From an uncultured Collinsella sp. (GTDB lineage Bacteria > Actinomycetota > Coriobacteriia > Coriobacteriales > Coriobacteriaceae): a stretch of 11,309 nucleotides of DNA. The stretch lies in assembly GCA_900552735.1 (NCBI GenBank), contig USBA01000049.1, positions 1-11,309 of the forward strand. The letters are read 5' to 3'. Each line of letters begins with the position of its first letter. Within the stretch, counting starts at the first letter, position 1. Below, in pieces: positions 7,112 through 11,309 of this stretch. A program made the position numbers and the translations under genes. The notes under the pieces were generated by a model. It saw nothing but the letters and a program-made list of their open reading frames with translations, made no database searches and was not told the DNA's origin.

Positions 7112-8143
7112 ATGGGGCAGATGGTGGTGCTTTCGGCCGAGGAAGTTTCCAAGGTGCTGACGATTGAGGATGCAATCGCTGCCGTGGAGGAGGCATATCG
7201 CCAGAAGGCAACGGGCAAGGGTGTTGCGTGGCCGATGGTATATGAGCAGTTCGAACCCGGCGTGGCCGATATGGATATCCGCTCGGGCGAGTTGGCGGGA
7301 AGCGGCCTCTTCGGCCTCAAGCTCACTGCTTGGTTCTCTCAGAATCCCAAAAAGGGGCTGCCCGAGATCTTTGGCACCACGCTGCTGTGCGACAACGCGA
7401 CGGGAGAGCCGTTGGCGCTGCTCAATGCCTCCGCCGTCACTGGACTTCGCACCGGTGCCGCCGCTGCGCTCGGTGCCAAGTGGCTGGCTCGGGCGGATGC
7501 GTCCAAACTGCTTGTTGCGGGTGCCGGCCACATGAGCACCTATATGGTGGCGGGCGTGCTCGCCGCCTGTTCCAAAGTGAGCGAGGTCAAGGTGTGGGAG
7601 CCAGTTTCCGATGCCGCGCCCGAGGCCCGCGTCGAGCGCATGCGAGACGAGGTCGCCCATATCTTGGGTGCCTGCGAGCATGCTCGCGAGGCATCCACCT
7701 ATTCCATCGAGGCGACGGCTGACGGCCAAGGTGCCGCGGCGGAGGCCGACATCATCGTGACGATCACGCCGGCGACCAAGCCCATCATCCCCGATGCATG
7801 GGTGCGTCCTGGTACGCATATCTCCTGCGTCGGTGCCGACATGCCCGGCAAGCAGGAGCTCGCCTCGGCGCTTGTCGCCCGTGCCGCTGTTTACGTCGAC
7901 GACCGCGAGCAATCGGTCGCGTCCGGTGAGCTGGAGATTCCGGTTGCCGAGGGCGCCATCACGCCCGAGGACATCAAAGCGGAGCTCGGCGAAGTCATCA
8001 CCGGCGCGGCTACGGGGCGCTCGGATGACGAACAGGTAACGGTGTTCGATACGTCGGGCATCGCCGTTCAGGACCTTTCGGCATCGAAAATCGCCTACGA
8101 CCGCGCCATCGAGGCGGGGCTGGGCACCGTGGTGGAACTGTAA
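7112..8143 (+). CDS. Ornithine cyclodeaminase / mu-crystallin family protein
   Basis: NAD(P)-dependent enzyme of 343 residues in the family of ornithine cyclodeaminase, archaeal alanine dehydrogenase and ketimine reductases. Several key positions known from Pseudomonas putida ornithine cyclodeaminase are matched: Lys70 in FGLKLTAW, Arg113 in TGLRTGAAAALG and Asp243 in GADMPGKQEL. The Rossmann dinucleotide loop is AGAGHMS (about 136-142), where many relatives have GTGxQA. The C-terminal VFDTSGIAVQDLSASK is also typical. GAGGAG (7101-7106) is 5 bases before this ATG and only 2 before the alternative at 7109. It is first in an operon with the aminotransferase 24 bases downstream, divergent from the PucR-type gene. 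Whether it cyclises a diamino acid, reduces an imine or deaminates an amino acid cannot be decided from sequence. Confidence 0.9.
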   Translation: MGQMVVLSAEEVSKVLTIEDAIAAVEEAYRQKATGKGVAWPMVYEQFEPGVADMDIRSGELAGSGLFGLKLTAWFSQNPKKGLPEIFGTTLLCDNATGEPLALLNASAVTGLRTGAAAALGAKWLARADASKLLVAGAGHMSTYMVAGVLAACSKVSEVKVWEPVSDAAPEARVERMRDEVAHILGACEHAREASTYSIEATADGQGAAAEADIIVTITPATKPIIPDAWVRPGTHISCVGADMPGKQELASALVARAAVYVDDREQSVASGELEIPVAEGAITPEDIKAELGEVITGAATGRSDDEQVTVFDTSGIAVQDLSASKIAYDRAIEAGLGTVVEL

Positions 8144-8154
8144 GAAAGTCAAGG

Positions 8155-8160
8155 AAAGGA
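8155..8160 (+). promoter_or_regulatory. Ribosome binding site of the aminotransferase gene
   Basis: AAAGGA lies 7 bases before the ATG at 8168, within the short gap after the upstream stop codon. This supports translation from a shared transcript. Confidence 0.75.
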
Positions 8161-8167
8161 AACGACA

Positions 8168-9298
8168 ATGCAGATCAAGGATTTCGCCGTCGAGCAGTGG
8201 ATGAACGAGTGGGAGACCAAGTGCACCCACAACGTTGCGGAGACGTGCGTCTACTCCCTCACGCTCGACCAGCTGTTCGAGCTTACGAATACCGACAAGA
8301 AGGCGTGGCTCGATAACCTGTGCTCGCGCCGATTCACCTACGGAGACATCGAGGGACAGCCCGGCTTCCTCGAGGGGGTCGCGCGTCTCTATAAGACGGT
8401 CGAGCCCGGGCATATCGTGCCCACGCACGGCGCGACCGGTGCCAACTCCTTGGTTATTTCCACGCTCGTCGAACCGGGCGATCACGTAGTTTCCGTCAAG
8501 CCCACCTACCAGCAGCTTTACTCGATTCCCGAGATGTGCGGTGCGAAGGTCGATATCCTTCAGCTCGATTGCAAGAACGGCTACCACGTCGACGTCGACG
8601 CGCTCGATGCTCTGGTAACCGACGATACCAAGCTCATCTGCATCAATAACCCGGACAACCCCACGGGCGCCCTGCTCGACACCGATACGCTCAAGGCGAT
8701 TGTTGAGGTCGCACGCAAACACGACGCGTGGGTACTCTGCGACGAGGTCTACCGTCTGCTTACTCAGACGGATGAGTACTCCGAGTCCGTGATCGACCTG
8801 TACGACAAGGCCATCGTCACCGCATCCATGTCCAAGGTCTGGTCGTTCGCCGGCCTGCGTCTGGGCTGGGCGGTCACCAAGAGCCCGGAGCTCCGTCGCG
8901 CGCTGCTCTCGCATCGTGACTACAACCTGATTTCCGCCGGCATATTCAGCGAGACGGTGGCGGAGTTGATTCTGGGCAACGCTTCCGTGATCCTTGAGCG
9001 CAGCCGTCGCATCGTCCGTCAGAACCTTGCTGTTCTGGAGAAGTGGGTCGAGAGCGAGCCGCACCTGTCGTTCGTTAAGCCCGAGGCGGGTACCACCGCG
9101 CTCGTGTATTACGACTACGACATCGACTCCAGGACGTTCTGCATCGACATGATTAAGAAGTCCGGCGCGCTCGTCACCCCGGGCGATTGCTTCGAGGAGC
9201 CCAAGAGCATGCGCATCGGCTATGCATACTCCGATAACACCGACGACCTGCAGAAGGGCCTGGATGCCATCTCTGCATACATGCGTACGCTCGAGTAG
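8168..9298 (+). CDS. Class I/II PLP-dependent aminotransferase
   Basis: Fold-type I pyridoxal-phosphate enzyme of 376 residues, expected to move an amino group between an amino acid and a 2-oxo acid. Visible landmarks are the cofactor-contact NNPDNPTG (160-167), DEVYR (192-196), the Schiff-base Lys223 in SMSKVWSFAGLRLGW, and Arg349 in SMRIGYAY, the usual substrate carboxylate clamp. All catalytic residues look intact. The N-terminus, with EQWMNEWETKC and SLTLDQLFEL, is shorter than in aspartate aminotransferases. It faintly recalls the capreomycidine-synthase-like branch, so chemistry other than simple transamination is possible. It is second in an operon with the cyclodeaminase-family gene, which suggests consecutive steps on one amino acid. 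The substrate is unknown. Confidence 0.93.
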   Translation: MQIKDFAVEQWMNEWETKCTHNVAETCVYSLTLDQLFELTNTDKKAWLDNLCSRRFTYGDIEGQPGFLEGVARLYKTVEPGHIVPTHGATGANSLVISTLVEPGDHVVSVKPTYQQLYSIPEMCGAKVDILQLDCKNGYHVDVDALDALVTDDTKLICINNPDNPTGALLDTDTLKAIVEVARKHDAWVLCDEVYRLLTQTDEYSESVIDLYDKAIVTASMSKVWSFAGLRLGWAVTKSPELRRALLSHRDYNLISAGIFSETVAELILGNASVILERSRRIVRQNLAVLEKWVESEPHLSFVKPEAGTTALVYYDYDIDSRTFCIDMIKKSGALVTPGDCFEEPKSMRIGYAYSDNTDDLQKGLDAISAYMRTLE

Positions 9299-9318
9299 AG
9301 GCTCGAGGTCGAAGTGAT

Positions 9319-9355
9319 GGGGCCGATCGGTTTAGGACCGGTCGGCCCCTATTTT
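9319..9355 (+). terminator. Rho-independent terminator of the aminotransferase operon
   Basis: Arms GGGGCCGATCGGT (9319-9331) and ACCGGTCGGCCCC (9337-9349) form a 13-bp stem with one G-T wobble. The tail is TATTTT. It starts about 20 bases after the stop codon. The T-run is interrupted, but the stem is very stable. Confidence 0.82.
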
Positions 9356-9390
9356 CTCTCAAGGCTACCGAACACTATTGTCACATTAGA

Positions 9391-9426
9391 TGCCCACGGG
9401 GTCGCATCGCTGCGACGCCGTGGGCA
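9391..9426. promoter_or_regulatory. 36-nt dyad overlapping the two-component system promoter
   Basis: TGCCCACGG (9391-9399) pairs with CCGTGGGCA (9418-9426). Inside it GTCGCA (9401-9406) pairs with TGCGAC (9411-9416) around a TCGC loop, leaving a single G-G mismatch. No T-run follows on the plus strand. The right arm overlaps a good -10, CATAAT (9425-9430), so it is more likely an operator or a structured promoter-proximal element than a terminator. Confidence 0.55.
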
Positions 9427-9430
9427 TAAT
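9425..9430 (+). promoter_or_regulatory. Candidate -10 of the two-component operon
   Basis: CATAAT matches the -10 consensus at 5 of 6 positions and would start transcription near 9437, about 32 bases before the response regulator start. The -35 would fall inside the dyad and is poor, which suggests a regulated promoter. Confidence 0.45.
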
Positions 9431-9468
9431 GGTGTGGAAGGTGCAAGTTACGCGAAATGGGAGGACAC

Positions 9469-10140
9469 ATGGCGCTGATCTATGTCGTTGAGGACGACGA
9501 GCCCATTCGTCGTGAGCTTATCGACATCCTTGCCCGCGCCGGGTTTGAAGTCGAGGCCTGCGAATCGTTTGAGCATGTCTCGCGCGATATTCTCGCCGCC
9601 GCGCCCGACCTGGTGCTGCTCGACCTCACGCTCCCTGTCAAAGACGGCCAGCACATCTGCCATGAGGTCCGTCGCGAATCCGAGGTTCCCATCATCGTTC
9701 TCACGTCGCGCACGACCGAGATCGACGAGGTCATGGCCATGACGCTCGGCGCGGACGACTTTGTTCCCAAGCCCTACAGCGCGCGCGTGCTCGTGGCGCG
9801 CATCAACGCACTGCTGCGTCGCACCACGGCGGCAGGCGAGCGCAGCACACTTGTCCACAAGGGGCTGGAGCTCGACCTCGCCCGCTCCATAATCACCAAT
9901 ACGGCATCCGGCGACAGCACCGAGCTCACCAAAAATGAGCTGCGTATCCTCTCGCTGCTTCTGAGCCGCGCGGGCAAGATCGTTTCGCGCTCGGCCATCA
10001 TGCAGGACCTGTGGGACTCCGATGCCTTTGTGGACGACAACACGCTCACCGTCAACATCAACCGTTTGCGCACCACGCTCGAAAAAATCGGCATCAAGGG
10101 GTATTTGACGACGCACCGCGGCCAGGGCTATTCGGTCTAG
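9469..10140 (+). CDS. OmpR-family two-component response regulator
   Basis: Cytoplasmic transcription factor of 223 residues activated by phosphorylation. The receiver domain (about 1-115) shows the acidic pocket Glu8-Asp9-Asp10, phosphoacceptor Asp52 in LVLLDLTLP, Thr79 in IIVLTSR and Lys101 in DDFVPKPYS. The C-terminal winged-helix domain (about 125-223) shows LTKNELRILSLLL, the recognition region DNTLTVNINRLRTTLE and the wing RGQGYSV. The ATG at 9469 is preferred because GGAGG (9460-9464) lies 4 bases upstream, whereas an ATG at 9457 lies within or before that site. It is followed 9 bases later by the histidine kinase, its cognate partner. The BceR-like class is suggested mainly by the type of kinase; target genes are not visible. 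Confidence 0.95.
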   Translation: MALIYVVEDDEPIRRELIDILARAGFEVEACESFEHVSRDILAAAPDLVLLDLTLPVKDGQHICHEVRRESEVPIIVLTSRTTEIDEVMAMTLGADDFVPKPYSARVLVARINALLRRTTAAGERSTLVHKGLELDLARSIITNTASGDSTELTKNELRILSLLLSRAGKIVSRSAIMQDLWDSDAFVDDNTLTVNINRLRTTLEKIGIKGYLTTHRGQGYSV

Positions 10141-10149
10141 GGGCCGGCT

Positions 10150-11193
10150 ATGTCGTTCGCCAAATTCTTCAAAGATGCGCTGCTTCCCGTTGCCGTGTGG
10201 ACGTGCGGCGTGCTGCTGAGCTGCTTTGTGCTGACGGTCGCCGGCGCACCCGTTTCCATCGTGGTCGTGGCGGTCGGCGTGTCCTTTATCTTTGGCATGT
10301 TGGGCATCGTGATCGAGTACGCGCGCCGTCGTCGTTTTCTGCGCCAGCTGGAGCGTGCGGCAGAGGAGCTCGAGAGTCCCGCATGGGTGCAGGAGATGGT
10401 ACAGTGCCCGACTTATGCCGAGGGCGAGCTCGAGTACGAGGTCCTGCGCCGCGTGGGTAAGGCGGCTTGCGATGAGGTAGCGGAAGGTCGCCGCCAGACC
10501 GACGACTATCGTGACTATATCGAGAGCTGGGTCCACGAGGCCAAGCTGCCCCTGGCGGCAGCCCATCTGATCTTGGAAAACCTGGACGGCAGCGAAGACG
10601 ACCTGTCGCGCGTGGATGACCTGGGTCGCGAGCTGGCCCGCGTGGAGCGCTACATCGACCAGGCGCTCTACTATGCGCGCTCGGAAGTCGTGGAGCGCGA
10701 CTATCTGATTCGCCGCTGGAGCCTCAAGGCCCTGGTGACGGGTGCGATTAAAGCCAACGCACGCGAGCTTATCGCGGCGCATGTGGCGCCGGTGTGCGAG
10801 GACCTCGATTTTGAGGTGTTTACCGACGAGAAGTGGCTCGAGTTTATCCTGGGTCAACTCATTCAGAACAGCATTAAATACGCGCGCGATGACGGGGCGA
10901 AAATCACGTTTTTGGGTGCGCTGTTGGACGAGGGTCTGGCGAGCGAGCGCATCGAGCTCGCTGTCGCCGACAACGGTTGCGGTGTGAGCGCGGCTGATTT
11001 GCCGCGCGTGTTCGAGAAGGGCTTTACCGGCGACAACGGCCGCACCACCAAGCGCGCAACGGGCATCGGCCTCTACCTGGTGGCGCGCCTGTGCTCCAAG
11101 ATGGGCATCGATGTCACCGCGGCATCGGAGCCGGGCGAAGGCTTCGTCGTAACATTCGCGTTTTCAACGAATAAGTTTCAATATTTCGAGTAA
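10150..11193 (+). CDS. Intramembrane-sensing (BceS-like) sensor histidine kinase
   Basis: Membrane histidine kinase of 347 residues, partner of the preceding regulator. Two helices (about 11-31 and 35-55) are joined by a loop of only a few residues, so there is no external sensor domain. The dimerisation box is WVHEAKLPLA with phosphoacceptor His129, close to the WVHxxKxP pattern of BceS-type kinases. The ATPase domain shows the N box LIQNSIKYA (Asn240), the G1 box DNGCG (274-278), the F box VFEKGFTG and the G2 box TGIGLYLVARL. AGGGG overlapping the upstream stop codon, 6 bases before the ATG, supports translation from a shared message. Such kinases usually sense envelope-targeting antibiotics through a partner ABC transporter, which is not in this window. 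The sensing class is an inference from architecture. Confidence 0.93.
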   Translation: MSFAKFFKDALLPVAVWTCGVLLSCFVLTVAGAPVSIVVVAVGVSFIFGMLGIVIEYARRRRFLRQLERAAEELESPAWVQEMVQCPTYAEGELEYEVLRRVGKAACDEVAEGRRQTDDYRDYIESWVHEAKLPLAAAHLILENLDGSEDDLSRVDDLGRELARVERYIDQALYYARSEVVERDYLIRRWSLKALVTGAIKANARELIAAHVAPVCEDLDFEVFTDEKWLEFILGQLIQNSIKYARDDGAKITFLGALLDEGLASERIELAVADNGCGVSAADLPRVFEKGFTGDNGRTTKRATGIGLYLVARLCSKMGIDVTAASEPGEGFVVTFAFSTNKFQYFE

Positions 11194-11227
11194 CGCACGC
11201 GGCAGACGTCCGCCCAAACAAAAACGT

Positions 11228-11247
11228 GCCGCCCCCACCCGGGCGGC
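11228..11247. terminator. GC-rich hairpin, possible terminator for a leftward transcript
   Basis: GCCGCCC (11228-11234) pairs with GGGCGGC (11241-11247) across a 6-base loop. On the minus strand the stem is followed by ACG then TTTTTG, resembling a terminator for a gene entering from the right. On the plus strand the nearest T-run (11256-11259) starts 9 bases after the stem, a poor fit for ending the kinase transcript, though it may still act that way. Confidence 0.4.
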
Positions 11248-11258
11248 CCGCCCAGTTT

Positions 11259-11264
11259 TATAAT
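11259..11264 (+). promoter_or_regulatory. Perfect TATAAT within an AT palindrome
   Basis: TATAAT lies inside the perfect inverted repeat TTTTATAATAAAA (11256-11268), surrounded by very GC-rich sequence. It would be an ideal -10 for a gene starting beyond the right edge, but no -35 is evident because the upstream sequence is the hairpin at 11228-11247. Confidence 0.35.
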
Positions 11265-11282
11265 AAAACAAGCGGAAGTACG

Positions 11283-11298
11283 GTGGCGCAGGCGCCAC
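11283..11298. repeat. Perfect 7-bp inverted repeat at the right edge
   Basis: GTGGCGC and GCGCCAC are separated by only AG. If transcribed from the TATAAT at 11259 it would lie in the 5' leader. The window ends too soon to tell whether it belongs to an operator, a leader structure or an RNA gene. Confidence 0.4.
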
Positions 11299-11309
11299 GC
11301 CGGGCGGGG

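Noticed and set aside
7007..9064. A 685-codon minus-strand open frame opposite the cyclodeaminase and aminotransferase genes
   Set aside because: Both plus-strand genes have full catalytic motifs and ribosome binding sites. The antisense product has no recognisable domain and crosses the operon boundary.
9391..9426. Second terminator after the aminotransferase operon
   Set aside because: The hairpin lacks a T-run and is followed by CATAATGG, a -10-like sequence, and a proper terminator already lies at 9319-9355.
9448..10857. A 469-codon minus-strand open frame opposite the two-component genes
   Set aside because: It is antisense to clear receiver and kinase motifs and has a repetitive, biased composition without domains.
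1..11309. CRISPR array, transposon, prophage or toxin-antitoxin pair
   Set aside because: No regularly spaced repeats, transposase or integrase motifs, or paired small genes were found on either strand.

Overview
The window is GC-rich, densely coding bacterial DNA with strong Shine-Dalgarno sites, G/C-ending codons and short intergenic gaps. Gene content and style suggest an actinomycete-type organism, most likely a gut Coriobacteriia member such as Collinsella. That placement is inferred from overall character; no rRNA or marker gene is present to prove it. Eight complete protein genes are supported. No tRNA, rRNA, transposase, CRISPR array or phage gene was seen.

Layout. 1-268 is a gene-free leader with a short tandem repeat. 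269-2212 (+) encodes a secreted-then-anchored DUF2207 membrane protein with a glycine-rich tail, followed by a strong terminator. 2295-2337 holds a repeat-like palindrome sharing a 14-bp core with the leader repeat. 2352-2993 (-) is a GNAT acetyltransferase. Divergent from it, 3271-4878 (+) is purH, which carries out the last two steps of IMP synthesis and stands alone with its own terminator. 4984-5694 (+) is an unrecognised cytoplasmic protein. Convergent to that, 5713-6894 (-) is a PucR-family regulator.

The most distinctive part is 5713-9355. The PucR-type regulator is divergently transcribed from a two-gene operon made of an ornithine cyclodeaminase/mu-crystallin family protein and a fold-type I PLP aminotransferase, ending in a strong hairpin. 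The AT-rich divergent gap holds two related 16-bp dyads (6905-6920 and 7022-7037) that are good candidate operators. Together this reads as a small regulated amino-acid module: the aminotransferase and the imine-reducing or deaminating enzyme probably act on linked substrates, and the regulator senses an intermediate. The substrate cannot be read from sequence.

9469-11193 is a two-component system. An OmpR-type response regulator is followed 9 bp later by a short histidine kinase with two membrane helices, almost no external loop and a WVHEAKLPLA phosphoacceptor box. This matches the intramembrane-sensing (BceS-like) kinases that usually respond to cell-envelope antibiotics through an ABC transporter; no transporter gene lies in the window. 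An almost perfect 36-nt dyad overlaps its probable promoter. The last 116 bases are non-coding with two hairpins and an AT-rich palindrome containing a perfect TATAAT.
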